A stretch of 49,780 bases of DNA, from the NCBI GenBank assembly GCA_026415715.1, contig JAOAGO010000021.1, positions 1-49,780 of the forward strand, read 5' to 3'. The notes beneath the pieces are model-generated. The model ran no database searches and had not been told where the DNA came from. It was given only the letters and a program-made list of their open reading frames with translations. The position numbers were made by a program, and so were the translations under genes. This document shows positions 18,026 through 26,803 of this stretch, one piece after another. Numbering within the stretch: the first letter of the stretch is position 1; each line of letters starts with the position of its first letter. The stretch comes from Chitinophagaceae bacterium (GTDB taxonomy: Bacteria; Bacteroidota; Bacteroidia; Chitinophagales; Chitinophagaceae).

Positions 18026-18553
18026 TTAATCTTTTTTTCCGCCACCCAGTTTTAATATTGCTTTTAATCCCACATGCATAAAATTTTCATTAGCGTAGTT
18101 CGTGCCATTTAAAAATAAAGCAGTCTGGAATTTTTGCGCATTATACCCAATGCCGGGTTGCCAGCTGAATCCAGCTTCCGAATTTCCGCTTGATGTGAAT
18201 ATTCCCACTCCGGCCTGCGCACCCAGAAAAATTTTTTCTGAAGGATAATAACGAACTCCTGCCAGAACAGGAATAAATCCCAGGTTATCCGTTTTTACGG
18301 TTATGGATCCCACATTAATTTCCTTCCCAAAAAAATTGGTATATCCGGCGTTTACCACGGCAGAAAAGTTTTTACTGAATCCGTATTCTCCCTGTAATTC
18401 TCCGCCGACGCCGAATGAATTTACGTCAGCAAAATCACCAATGGGTAAGCCAAGTCTGATACCGACGCCAAACTGAAAACCATCGGGTGCCTGTGCAGCA
18501 AGGTTTCCGTATAAGATAAAGCTGGTAATAAGTAGTGCAATTAATCTTTTCAT
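18026..18553 (-). CDS. Outer-membrane beta-barrel protein
   Basis: This 175-residue protein has a signal peptide (MKRLIALLITSFILYGNLAAQA) and alternating, aromatic-rich strands typical of small beta-barrels of Bacteroidota: FGVGIRLGLPIGDFADVNSFG, YGFSKNFSAVVNAGYTNFFG, LGFIPVLAGVRYYPSEKIFLGAQAG. The end is LKLGGGKKD. The start chosen is the ATG at 18553; an in-frame TTG lies two codons upstream. A good -7 promoter box, TAATTTTG on the minus strand, lies at 18583-18590, though no matching -33 box is seen. The gene stands alone and has its own terminator. Specific function unknown. Confidence 0.85.
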   Translation of the reverse strand: MKRLIALLITSFILYGNLAAQAPDGFQFGVGIRLGLPIGDFADVNSFGVGGELQGEYGFSKNFSAVVNAGYTNFFGKEINVGSITVKTDNLGFIPVLAGVRYYPSEKIFLGAQAGVGIFTSSGNSEAGFSWQPGIGYNAQKFQTALFLNGTNYANENFMHVGLKAILKLGGGKKD

Positions 18554-18734
18554 AAGCAACAGTTTTTTTAAATTTTGTATTGCAAAATTAAAAATGACTT
18601 TTTTTAAAAAATTATTAAATATTGAAATGGCTTTTTTTAATAGTTATAAATAATAAATAAAAGTCCGTAAGATAAACGGAACAAATTGTCTGAAAAATTT
18701 ATAGATAATAAAAACGCTAAAACTGATTATCATC

Positions 18735-20657
18735 TCATACCTCAGCTACAGCCCCCTTGCCGTAAACATGTTGTTTGAATCGTAACGATGGCGATGGTAT
18801 GAATGGCCCTAATCCCAGTCGCGGCCATTTCTCATCTACGGCTTTTATGGTAGCATCGTCTGCCACAATTACATTTGGCCAATCCCGTTCAAAACCGTCA
18901 AAGGCCCTGGTTTTTCTTGTTCCGTCCAAACCTATGCAGGCGCTGTACCTGAAGCCGTCTTCGTAAAATAATTTTTCAATGATATGATCCCGTTTCGGGT
19001 CAAGATTGTTTGAAAATCGCCATAATGTAGCTGATAAATCCTGTACATCTACCGTATGCTCAACATATAAAATCATTTTTATTCCGCGGCAAATTTCCAA
19101 ACGGCTTATGGCCCTATGCAAGGCAGCCACATGGCCTTTTTTGTTTTTTTCAATGGCAACAATGATACAGGGAATCTCTTTGCTCAGCAGCGAAGTATTT
19201 GCCCCTTTTATTTCCGGAAACTGTTCCAAAGCTTTTTTTACTTCTTCGGCATCTGGTATTCTGGCGGGATGGTAAACATCATCTATTTCTTCCTCGCTTT
19301 TCCGTGTGCCGTCAATACACATCTTTCCTCCAAATCCAAGTTTGCTGCAACTGTGATCCAACACATCCATCGGGCCGGTAGAAAAATAGATATCCTGCGC
19401 CGGATTGAGCTGCCGGAATACATATCGGGCCAGCGCTTCATAGTCCTGAATGGTAACTCCCTCATCGGCCAAAACCAGCATTTTATTAAACATCATCTGG
19501 CCGGCGCCCCACATGGCATTCATAACCTTTTGCCCCTGTCCGGCAAAATCTTTTTTAATTTTTGCTATTACCAGATTGTGAAACACGCCTTCTACCGGCA
19601 TATCCATGTCCACAATCTCCGGCACCATGGTCATTTTCATGGGCGCAAGAAAAATGCGCTCCGTCGCCTTGCCCAGCCAGGCATCTTCCTGCGGCGGCAC
19701 ACCTACAATTGTGGCCGGATATATCGCATCTTTTCTGTGCGTAATGGCGGTAACATGAAATCTCGGATACCAATCGGGCAATGAATAATAACCCGTATGG
19801 TCGCCGAAAGGCCCTTCCAGTATCAACTCCTCATCGGGATCTACATATCCTTCAATCACAAAATCGGCATCAGCCGGCACTTCCAGTTCGGGCTGGGTAA
19901 TGCAACGCACCAGTTCTACCCTTTTCTTTCGCAGAAAACCGGCCAGCATATATTCATCCACATTTTCGGGAAGCGGTGCCGTAGCCGAATAGGCATAAAC
20001 GGGATCGCCGCCCAAAATAACCGCCACGGGCATTTTGCGCCCCAATTTTTTATATTCCTGATAATGTTTTGCCGATACTTTATGCTTGTGCCAGTGCATG
20101 CCGGTTAGCGCCGGCCCGAATACCTGCATGCGATACATCCCTACGTTGCGCACACCGGTATGCGGGTCTTTGGTATGAATTACCGGAAGGGTAATAAACG
20201 GGCCGCCGTCATAAGGCCAGCATGTTAATACAGGCAACCGCGTCAGGTCGGGTTTTTCCATCACCACCTGCTGGCATGCCCCTCGCCCGCTCACCACTTT
20301 CGGCATCCAACTGGCAAACGAAGCCAGCTTCGGAAGCAGTTTTAACTTACTCAGAATACCCTCACCCGGCTGTGACAGTTTTTTAAATAATTCTTCAATC
20401 TCGCTGGCTATATCATCCAGCGCACGAACGCCAAGCGCCATACACATACGTCTTTCACTGCCGTACGCATTCATCAGTACGGGAAAATCATATCCCGTAT
20501 TTTCAAACAACAGCGCTTTTCCGCCGCCCTTTTGCTTCGACACCCTGTCCGTAATTTCCGCCATTTCCAGCCTCGGATTCACATATTCTTTTATACGCAC
20601 CAGCTCGCCGGCTTTTTCCAGCGCCTCCGTAAAATGCTTCAGATTTTTCCAGGCCAT
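18735..20657 (-). CDS. UbiD-family prenylated-FMN-dependent decarboxylase (menaquinone type)
   Basis: This 640-residue protein belongs to the UbiD family, which decarboxylates aromatic or alpha,beta-unsaturated acids with prenylated FMN. Visible family features are the conserved EGPFGDHTGYYS segment (active-site Glu and metal/cofactor region), VGVPPQEDAWLGKATERIF, and the N-terminal PRLEMAEITDRV. The length fits the long Bacteroidota type that is usually assigned to menaquinone synthesis by the futalosine route; the true substrate is an inference. The cofactor enzyme UbiX is encoded at 45668-46231. A minus-strand promoter, TACTTTTG at 20675-20682, with TTTC 17 bases upstream, is plausible. 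Confidence 0.9.
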   Translation of the reverse strand: MAWKNLKHFTEALEKAGELVRIKEYVNPRLEMAEITDRVSKQKGGGKALLFENTGYDFPVLMNAYGSERRMCMALGVRALDDIASEIEELFKKLSQPGEGILSKLKLLPKLASFASWMPKVVSGRGACQQVVMEKPDLTRLPVLTCWPYDGGPFITLPVIHTKDPHTGVRNVGMYRMQVFGPALTGMHWHKHKVSAKHYQEYKKLGRKMPVAVILGGDPVYAYSATAPLPENVDEYMLAGFLRKKRVELVRCITQPELEVPADADFVIEGYVDPDEELILEGPFGDHTGYYSLPDWYPRFHVTAITHRKDAIYPATIVGVPPQEDAWLGKATERIFLAPMKMTMVPEIVDMDMPVEGVFHNLVIAKIKKDFAGQGQKVMNAMWGAGQMMFNKMLVLADEGVTIQDYEALARYVFRQLNPAQDIYFSTGPMDVLDHSCSKLGFGGKMCIDGTRKSEEEIDDVYHPARIPDAEEVKKALEQFPEIKGANTSLLSKEIPCIIVAIEKNKKGHVAALHRAISRLEICRGIKMILYVEHTVDVQDLSATLWRFSNNLDPKRDHIIEKLFYEDGFRYSACIGLDGTRKTRAFDGFERDWPNVIVADDATIKAVDEKWPRLGLGPFIPSPSLRFKQHVYGKGAVAEV

Positions 20658-20674
20658 AATTACAATCGCTGTAT

Positions 20675-20703
20675 CAAAAGTACAACAACAACCAGCAATG
20701 AAA
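20675..20703 (-). promoter_or_regulatory. Possible promoter of the UbiD-family gene
   Basis: The -7 box TACTTTTG (complement of 20675-20682) matches TAnnTTTG exactly. TTTC lies 17 bases upstream instead of the usual 19. It would give a leader of about 10 bases. Confidence 0.45.
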
Positions 20704-20737
20704 GTTGGTGGTTTTTCGGGAAATGATTTTTTATTTG

Positions 20738-20880
20738 GGGCTCTCGGCTTCCGTCTCTTTGTTCATCTGCAGTCCCTTGCACTACGGGCTGCATGTTCAT
20801 TCCGGCCCGCCTGCGGCGGGCTGTACCCTCCGTGCAAGGCAGCCCTTCAGCTTTACCAAAACGCACGGGCTTATCATTAT
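20738..20880. repeat. Dispersed GC-rich structured intergenic repeat, copy A
   Basis: The element starts GGGGCTCTC, contains GTTCATC, a TACGGGCTG segment, a perfect hairpin GCCCGCC-TGC-GGCGGGC at 20805-20821, then GCAGCCCTTCA and CTTATCA before a T-rich stretch. The same blocks in the same order occur, on the opposite strand, at 40014-40190. It is GC-rich against an AT-rich background and has no credible gene. Confidence 0.65.
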
Positions 20881-20913
20881 AAAAGATTTTTTTTATGAAA
20901 GAGAAGTCGATTA

Positions 20914-21636
20914 CTACTCTAACCGAAATGCAACAAGGGTAGATATTTTTTCCGTTTTCAGCGTAGGGGTTCCCATGGGCGCTTTTTCACGGTAATATTT
21001 TAATATACCAACGCCGGGAACAAAATAAATCACATCTTTACGATAGTTGCGGGCATGTTTTTCAAAGTAAATCACATGGGAAAACTCTCCGGCCGGCACT
21101 GCATAGGTATCAGGCCATTTCAGCGAACGTCCCTGAGCGGCAATGTCATCAAAGCGGGCTAAATATCGTACCGAATCGCCGTTGAATAAAAAGTAATCTC
21201 TGTACACATCAGAGTAGGTATGTTGAAAAAACCGAAACTGCAATCCGTACAAAGCGCTGTCCGTTGCATACACTCTTTTCGGAATGCCGATATCCATTGA
21301 AGTTTCCCACCAGACCAGGTTGTCGTCTGAAGATTTCAAACTGCTGAACCGAAGTGTGTCGTACTGTACTTTTTTGAATACGCCGTTTTCAAATAAAGAA
21401 TCTAAATAAATCCAATATGCCTTTCCGTGTAAAGGAAGAAGTCCGCAGTATTTATCGGTAACGGGAATGTTTTTGAGTGAGTCTGTAAGATAACTGCGTC
21501 CTAATGGATTTGCCACCGGAACGGTACAACTCGAACGTTGAGAATGCAGTACAGGTTCAGGTTGTTCAAAATCATTTATGCTTCGGCTGCACGAAATCAG
21601 AAAAATCAGAAATGCGACGAGTAAACGAAAATTCAT
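20914..21636 (-). CDS. Hypothetical lipoprotein
   Basis: This 240-residue protein begins MNFRLLVAFLIFLISCSRS, with a lipobox (LISC), so it should be lipid-anchored at the cell envelope. The body contains short strands and many aromatic residues (DNLVWWETSMDIGIP, LQFRFFQHTYSDVYRDYFLFNG, YFVPGVGILKYYRE). I do not recognise a named family. Its pattern is like Bacteroidota lipoproteins whose C-terminal part describes a 'path to a final report' repeat-free beta structure. The next gene upstream starts its own transcript after a 187-bp gap, which holds an inverted repeat CGTAA-TT-TTACG at 21790-21801. Confidence 0.75.
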   Translation of the reverse strand: MNFRLLVAFLIFLISCSRSINDFEQPEPVLHSQRSSCTVPVANPLGRSYLTDSLKNIPVTDKYCGLLPLHGKAYWIYLDSLFENGVFKKVQYDTLRFSSLKSSDDNLVWWETSMDIGIPKRVYATDSALYGLQFRFFQHTYSDVYRDYFLFNGDSVRYLARFDDIAAQGRSLKWPDTYAVPAGEFSHVIYFEKHARNYRKDVIYFVPGVGILKYYREKAPMGTPTLKTEKISTLVAFRLE

Positions 21637-21823
21637 AAGGTATCGTAAAAGAACTATGCCACAAAATAGGAATCATTTTCCGCACTTCATAATTTTACGA
21701 TGTATTTATTCAGAATTTTTTATCGTAATTTTCTCAACCCGTTAGTAACTTATTGATTCGTAATTGTTGCCAAAAAAACCATGATATTACGTAATTTTAC
21801 GAAGGTAAGATTTCGGGTGTGTG

Positions 21824-22666
21824 CTAATCTTTTCTGTTTTCTTTTTCAAACACCCCGAGAAATGTTCTTTCTACACTAATTAACCAACTGAAATTGGTCA
21901 TGCGCTGCATGTTACCTGCCGCCTGAAAGCGGTAACCGATATTCAGTTTCGTATTGCTGTTAAAAATGAGCTGTACGGCGGGCGCCAAATCCACATAATA
22001 TTTTTTTGTATCAAAGGCCTGCTGGGCCAATACTTCCACATACACATTCAGATTGGTTTGGCGGTAATGTTTATATTCTTTGGGTAAAACCAGATAACCT
22101 GCAGAAAGTGAATAGTTGCCCGATTGATAATTTCTTTTAGGCACATACACCACATCATTAAATCTGGAATGATGCAGAAGCTGAATGTGGCTGACCGTTG
22201 CCGAAACAGCCAGCTTGTGCCATAGTTGCGTAGCTATAATTCCCGTTTCTATGCCGTCTTTGTCTCCCATCAGGGTTACTTCATCATAATGAAACGGCGA
22301 CTGGGTTGATGAGGCTTCGGCAAAAAGCGCCATTCGGAAATGCCGGTGCGCATCATCTTTCGATAAAAACCGGTATTTTGTATATAAGCTCCACGACTCA
22401 TACTGAAATTTTAGAGTATGCATATTGGCAAAAGTGGCTCCGGCCATCATCATCCACTTTTTCCCTAAGCCGATGCTGACCTGCGGCCTCAGCCGGTGTG
22501 AATACTGATTGAACATTCTGTTTTCAGGCACGAAATATTCGCTGATTTTCAGCGACACGCTCTGTGCCGGTACATTGGAGGCCGGATTCGTGAAAACATA
22601 CAATTCCTGAACAAATACCTTTCGGGATATGAATAAAAAGAAAAATGAGAGATAAAAAAATTTCAT
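21824..22666 (-). CDS. Outer-membrane protein of the TlpA/HMA gene group, function unknown
   Basis: This 280-residue protein has a signal peptide (MKFFYLSFFFLFISRKVFVQ) and many amphipathic strands with aromatic ends, for example YSHRLRPQVSIGLGKKWMMMAGATF, SLYTKYRFLSK, LNVYVEVLAQQAF and LNIGYRFQAAGNM. This suggests an outer-membrane barrel. It is the last gene of a run that also encodes a TlpA-type thioredoxin, an HMA protein and a large porin, so a role in metal or redox traffic at the envelope is possible but inferred. It ends with TAG, which shows that amber is used as a normal stop in this genome. Confidence 0.75.
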   Translation of the reverse strand: MKFFYLSFFFLFISRKVFVQELYVFTNPASNVPAQSVSLKISEYFVPENRMFNQYSHRLRPQVSIGLGKKWMMMAGATFANMHTLKFQYESWSLYTKYRFLSKDDAHRHFRMALFAEASSTQSPFHYDEVTLMGDKDGIETGIIATQLWHKLAVSATVSHIQLLHHSRFNDVVYVPKRNYQSGNYSLSAGYLVLPKEYKHYRQTNLNVYVEVLAQQAFDTKKYYVDLAPAVQLIFNSNTKLNIGYRFQAAGNMQRMTNFSWLISVERTFLGVFEKENRKD

Positions 22667-22681
22667 TTCCGCTTCCTGTAT

Positions 22682-23188
22682 TTAATGATTCGGCAACATT
22701 TTTTCTAATAAATCTTCCAACTCTTTTCCAACGGGATCAATGGCCACTATTCGCCCATCCCTGTCTAAAAGATAACTGGTGGGTATTCCGGTAATATTCC
22801 ATTGCAGGGCTACCACAGAACGGGCAACATCCGGATCTCTGACCTGAAGCCAAGTAATTTTATCTTTTTTGATGGCTTTCAGCCATTCGCTTTTTTTTTC
22901 GTCAAGCGACACCCCGAAAATTTCAAAACCCCTGTTTTTGTACCGGGCATAAATTTTTGCCAGCCCCTTGTTGGCAATCCGGCACGGCCTGCACCAGGAA
23001 GCCCAGAAATCCAACAGTACCACCTTTCCCCGCAGTGAAGACAATCGCAACGTATCACCGTTCAGAGACGGGAGCGCTACTTCATATGCCGGCTGTCCCG
23101 TTGCCGGTTGTCCGTATAGCTTTTGATAAATTAATATCAAAATGATCCATGAAATAAAAACCCCCTTATGTTGAAACCGTATTGACAT
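22682..23188 (-). CDS. TlpA-family thiol:disulfide oxidoreductase
   Basis: This 168-residue protein has one N-terminal membrane or signal segment (about 10-27) and a thioredoxin fold with the redox motif WASWCRPCRIANKG, preceded by LRGKVVLLDF and followed by the cis-proline segment ITGIPTSYLLDRDGRIV. This is the layout of TlpA/ResA-type proteins, which reduce or oxidise disulphides in the periplasm, often for cytochrome c or copper-site assembly. It lies between an outer-membrane protein gene and an HMA gene, 47 bases downstream of the latter. Likely one operon with 21824-25837. Confidence 0.92.
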   Translation of the reverse strand: MSIRFQHKGVFISWIILILIYQKLYGQPATGQPAYEVALPSLNGDTLRLSSLRGKVVLLDFWASWCRPCRIANKGLAKIYARYKNRGFEIFGVSLDEKKSEWLKAIKKDKITWLQVRDPDVARSVVALQWNITGIPTSYLLDRDGRIVAIDPVGKELEDLLEKMLPNH

Positions 23189-23235
23189 AAATTCTCGTGG
23201 ATGAAGATTTCAATTCAAGAAAATTCTTTCTGCAA

Positions 23236-23787
23236 TCAAATCATAACATGATATAATCGCTCTCCCGCATTCATTCCTTTAACTTTACAACAAAAAGAAT
23301 CGGTTTTACCGCTCTCAAAACATTTATTCCGGTATAGCTTCAGATTTTTTTTCAATTCTTTTTCGGATGTAAACCCTTTATCCACTATTCTCATTTTTAC
23401 TTCACCGTGTAGTATTTTTTCGGAATCGTTTAAAATATGAATATTCAGATTGCCAAGCTTCAGATGACCGTTTTCACCCGAAACTGTTTCAGAAAATTGT
23501 CCAAATAATGTTAAAGCACCCACCGAAAAGCCGGCGTTTTCAACGGCTTCTTTTATTGCATCAGGTATTATCCATTTTCCGGTAATGAATACAATATGAA
23601 AGGTTGTGCTCTTCAAATCCACGGTCACTGATTCTACAAAAGGTAGTTTTTGAAGGGCTTTGTGCACGGAACGACTACACAGAGCACATGTCAACCCGTT
23701 GGCCTGTAACGTAGCTTTCGAAAACTGAGCCCTGAGTACAAAACCCGGCAGGGTTATGAAAAGGAAAAAAAACAGGAAGCGTTTCAT
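23236..23787 (-). CDS. Secreted HMA-domain protein with Cys-rich tail
   Basis: This 183-residue protein has a signal peptide (MKRFLFFFLFITLPGFVLRA), an HMA domain with CxxC in NGLTCALCSRSVHKALQ (about residues 34-37), and the second half PDAIKEAVENAGFSVGAL. A C-terminal extension of about 85 residues follows and ends with the cysteines of NKCFESGKTDSFCC. This is longer than a plain HMA carrier. The tail could be a second metal or redox site, perhaps a partner of the thioredoxin encoded next to it. It starts 10 bases after the stop of the porin gene and is thus co-transcribed. Copper is the most usual ligand but is not shown. Confidence 0.88.
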   Translation of the reverse strand: MKRFLFFFLFITLPGFVLRAQFSKATLQANGLTCALCSRSVHKALQKLPFVESVTVDLKSTTFHIVFITGKWIIPDAIKEAVENAGFSVGALTLFGQFSETVSGENGHLKLGNLNIHILNDSEKILHGEVKMRIVDKGFTSEKELKKNLKLYRNKCFESGKTDSFCCKVKGMNAGERLYHVMI

Positions 23788-23797
23788 AATTACTTTT

Positions 23798-25837
23798 TTA
23801 GTTTATAAAGTTCCAAAAAATTCCGATTCTGATTTGCAGCCCGGGCAAGGCATATCCCGGCGCCAGAACATTATTGTTGGTAAATCCGAAAGTTCCGTCA
23901 GCGCCAATACGGGCCGTGTTTAAATTTTCTGCCCGGATAAATGCTTTAAACGGTTTAATCCGGAAATGCACGTATGCAGAAATATCAGGCAAATCGTTCC
24001 GGATAACTACACTGTCCTGATAAAAAAACTGGCCCAGTACCGGCGAATAATCATCGGCTTTGTACGGCGGCCTGTAGCGTACATCAAATCCTAATGCAAT
24101 ATCAAGATTTTTAAATCCGAAATTTCCCTCGTAGGCAAACCGATGACGGGTATAAACCAAAGGCAGATTCAGCGGCACATTTCCTATTTTTTGCTGTACA
24201 TACAGCTCTGCATGCCAGTTCCAGTTTTTTTTGTACCTGAACGTTTTGAATACAGCTGTTTGCATCACGTTAAATAACGGGGTATGCTGCTGCACTTTAT
24301 AATATTTCGTGAAATACGTATAATTTGTAATCAGGTAATAATGCGCCTGAATTTGCAATCTTTTCGCAGGAATGGAATATACCGCCGTTAACCGGGTGTT
24401 GTTTTCTTTATTTAAAGAAACAGCATTTCTCATCAGAAAAAAACTGCTGCGTCTGTCAAATACGAAAGAAGGCGTACGGCTTACATTTTCAAATTGTAAA
24501 GTCAGATAACCGGTTTTATTGCTCAATAATCTTTTCAGCGAAACGAAAACATCAAAATCGCCTGCATTAAATCCGGTAAGAAACAATTTTCCGGAAACCA
24601 CCATATCCCAGATACGGTTTCGGGTTTTATTCCGGTATTCGGCATGGCCAAAAGTGTTAATGAAACGCATTTGTCCGCTGCGAAGAATTCCGGTAATGTA
24701 TTCAAACGTGATACCCAACTTAATAAATTGTTGCAGATTCCGGGCATCGGGAAACTGATAAATCGAAAAATCATTGCTCAGTGTTCGCCATCTTTCGGTT
24801 AAAACCAGCGTATCTTTAAATCCGTTGAGCGCCGTATCGTACCGTTTTTTGTAATAAAAAGAATCTGCCACATAATCGTGAAATACATACCGGTCATTTT
24901 CCGCTTTAAACGTATGTTCAAAACGAAATCTCGGAAAAAACAAAGGAATGATGGTAGTATCGGAAACAATAGAATCCTTTCGCCCCAGATCGTACTGTTG
25001 TCTCACAATACCGATAAATTCGGAATAACGGTTTCCCGTATTTATCTTATTGCCAAAAAAATTGGAGGTAAACGGATTGTTCCCGCCCAGATAAGTATTG
25101 ATATTGAACCGTTCTTTGTAATCGGGATTGTCCAGTATATTATTGGTATCCACAATTCCGCCGTTTTCGGCAGCAATCAGTTTATTGGCCAGGATGGCAG
25201 TATAATTGCGGTATCGCAGGTTGGGCGATTGATATAATGAAGTAAACAGATAATTATTATGATGCGTTCGTTGATTCTGAAAAAACCCGGGAGAATTGAT
25301 GAGGCGGTAGCGAAACGAAAAATTCCATTCAGGCCTGATATTTTGGGTGTGAAACACCTCTATGATTTGTTCTGCACGGCTGCCTAACAAATAATGGAGT
25401 TCCGTAAAGGGTCGGGATGTGTTGTAGAAACGGATTTTTTCCGGTATCCATTTATAAATATCCAGCGCATGAAAACCGTTATCAAATCCGCTTTTCATGA
25501 TGGGCGAGAATAACAGAGAGCGGGCGGCCAGCCCCGGATTACCCAAATGAATAAACGTAACGGGCAGAGGAAACCTGTCAGTTATATCTGCAACTGACGA
25601 ATCGGGAAAATAGACACCGGAAGAATCGAGCAGCCGGTAACTGATCACTACCGAATCTTCAAATTGGCTTCTTTTTTCCAGACTGTCAGCCCCGCCGGTT
25701 CCCCCGATGGCGCTGCGAATACCACCAATACGCTGTTGAATTCTTGAGCCGATATTTACCGGCTCCTGCGCATCAATGCCTTTACACACACAAAAGCCCA
25801 GCGTAAAAATCAAATATGGTAAAATCTTTTTGTACAC
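23798..25837 (-). CDS. Bacteroidota 'putative porin' outer-membrane protein
   Basis: This 679-residue protein has a signal peptide (YKKILPYLIFTLGFCVCKG) and a long beta-barrel with aromatic girdle residues; it ends LQIRIGIFWNFIN, a typical C-terminal strand with a final aromatic. Characteristic pieces are SPGFFQNQRTHHNNYLFTS and NTYLGGNNPFTSNFFGN. It matches the large 'putative porin' family of Bacteroidota. The start is a GTG at 25837; a stop codon lies two codons upstream, and no ATG is available near the signal peptide. It heads the operon of HMA, TlpA and outer-membrane genes, so it may be a channel for metal or thiol compounds; that role is inferred. Confidence 0.85.
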   Translation of the reverse strand: MYKKILPYLIFTLGFCVCKGIDAQEPVNIGSRIQQRIGGIRSAIGGTGGADSLEKRSQFEDSVVISYRLLDSSGVYFPDSSVADITDRFPLPVTFIHLGNPGLAARSLLFSPIMKSGFDNGFHALDIYKWIPEKIRFYNTSRPFTELHYLLGSRAEQIIEVFHTQNIRPEWNFSFRYRLINSPGFFQNQRTHHNNYLFTSLYQSPNLRYRNYTAILANKLIAAENGGIVDTNNILDNPDYKERFNINTYLGGNNPFTSNFFGNKINTGNRYSEFIGIVRQQYDLGRKDSIVSDTTIIPLFFPRFRFEHTFKAENDRYVFHDYVADSFYYKKRYDTALNGFKDTLVLTERWRTLSNDFSIYQFPDARNLQQFIKLGITFEYITGILRSGQMRFINTFGHAEYRNKTRNRIWDMVVSGKLFLTGFNAGDFDVFVSLKRLLSNKTGYLTLQFENVSRTPSFVFDRRSSFFLMRNAVSLNKENNTRLTAVYSIPAKRLQIQAHYYLITNYTYFTKYYKVQQHTPLFNVMQTAVFKTFRYKKNWNWHAELYVQQKIGNVPLNLPLVYTRHRFAYEGNFGFKNLDIALGFDVRYRPPYKADDYSPVLGQFFYQDSVVIRNDLPDISAYVHFRIKPFKAFIRAENLNTARIGADGTFGFTNNNVLAPGYALPGLQIRIGIFWNFIN

Positions 25838-25924
25838 AAATCAAACGAGTACATGACATATGTAAAAAGCAAATTTAGGATGAGCCTTTCAAATTCATTG
25901 TTAAAAAAAATACGTTACAATGAT

Positions 25925-26731
25925 TCACTCAACAGCGTAGCGGTAAAAATCGCAATATTCTTCATCACAAAGCAGATTTTTTAAAACAGGATCTTTCAGC
26001 ACTTCAGTATAGTCATACCATTTCCCGTTTATTTTTATTTTTCGATAAACCAGTCGTATGCCCTGGCTGTAATCCACGTACCAGAAAACATGTCCGGTAT
26101 AAAGCGGCTGAATGGGTTTTCCGTCTGTTGTATGCCAGCCGTAAATGGCAACGTGGTCAGGTCTGTTATCCCTCAGAATCCGGCCTGATATCACCACGTC
26201 TTTTTTAATTCCTGCAATAAGCCCTTTTCGTTGTTTTCGCAATCCCTCAATAATCAAATGATGATGCCACATGGTTGGCGTACTGTCGCGATATGCATAC
26301 ATCGGCACGGGCGGCAGTTTCCATTTTGCCGCCTTGTAAATGTCGTCTGAAATTTTCCGGGTGGGTAAAAAACAATGCAGCCTGTCTGCAATACGCTGTG
26401 CGGCCTTTGGCGTAATATGAACTCTGGCCCAATCCCGATGAGTTCCCAAAGAAAGATAATCAGGAGAAACATAATAAGTGGCCTGCTATGTTTTTTTTGC
26501 TGCGGAATCTCTGTAGCTGACTTTTATCGGAACAAAACGTTTGAAAAAGTCCGGAATATTGCCGGCAAAAATTTCAACAACCACAAAAGAATCGCGCTGT
26601 TTCCAGTTCATGGAAGCAGCTCCTGAATAAAATTCACTTCCGCTGAGTTGAGAATAGCGTTGCGGCCATGGAATTTTACGGACTGCGCTGCATCCGAAAA
26701 GAAAAAGGAATACCGGAATACATATTTTCAT
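25925..26731 (-). pseudogene. Conserved lipoprotein gene interrupted by an in-frame amber codon
   Basis: One frame runs from the ATG at 26731 to the TGA at 25925 with a single interruption, a TAG complementary to 26486-26488. The N-terminal part (81 residues) has a lipobox, MKICIPVFLFLFGCSAVRK. The part after the TAG continues without a break as QATYYVSPDYLSLGT and then IADRLHCFLPTRKISDDIYK, AGIKKDVVISGRILRD and HVAIYGWHTTDGKPIQPLYT. From memory of the family, this is a conserved Bacteroidota protein of about 270 residues in which the two parts are joined, so a single nonsense change is the simplest view. The downstream half could be translated from 26449 but would lack a signal peptide. Function unknown; the HVFWYVDYSQGIRLVYRKI region suggests an extracellular domain. 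Confidence 0.8.
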
Positions 26732-26803
26732 GGCACAAGGTAAAAATTATGCGTGGTTGTTCGATACGTTAAATTTCAAATTATCTTCGCCGAAATTTTT
26801 TTC

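Noticed and set aside
20660-20995. Several overlapping frames of 64-96 codons on both strands
   Set aside because: They run through the GC-rich structured repeat (copy A) and into the lipoprotein gene on the wrong strand; none has a family feature.
26486-26488. Reassignment of TAG to a sense codon in this genome
   Set aside because: The gene at 21824-22666 ends with TAG, and the other genes use TAA or TGA at normal family lengths, so TAG looks like a regular stop.
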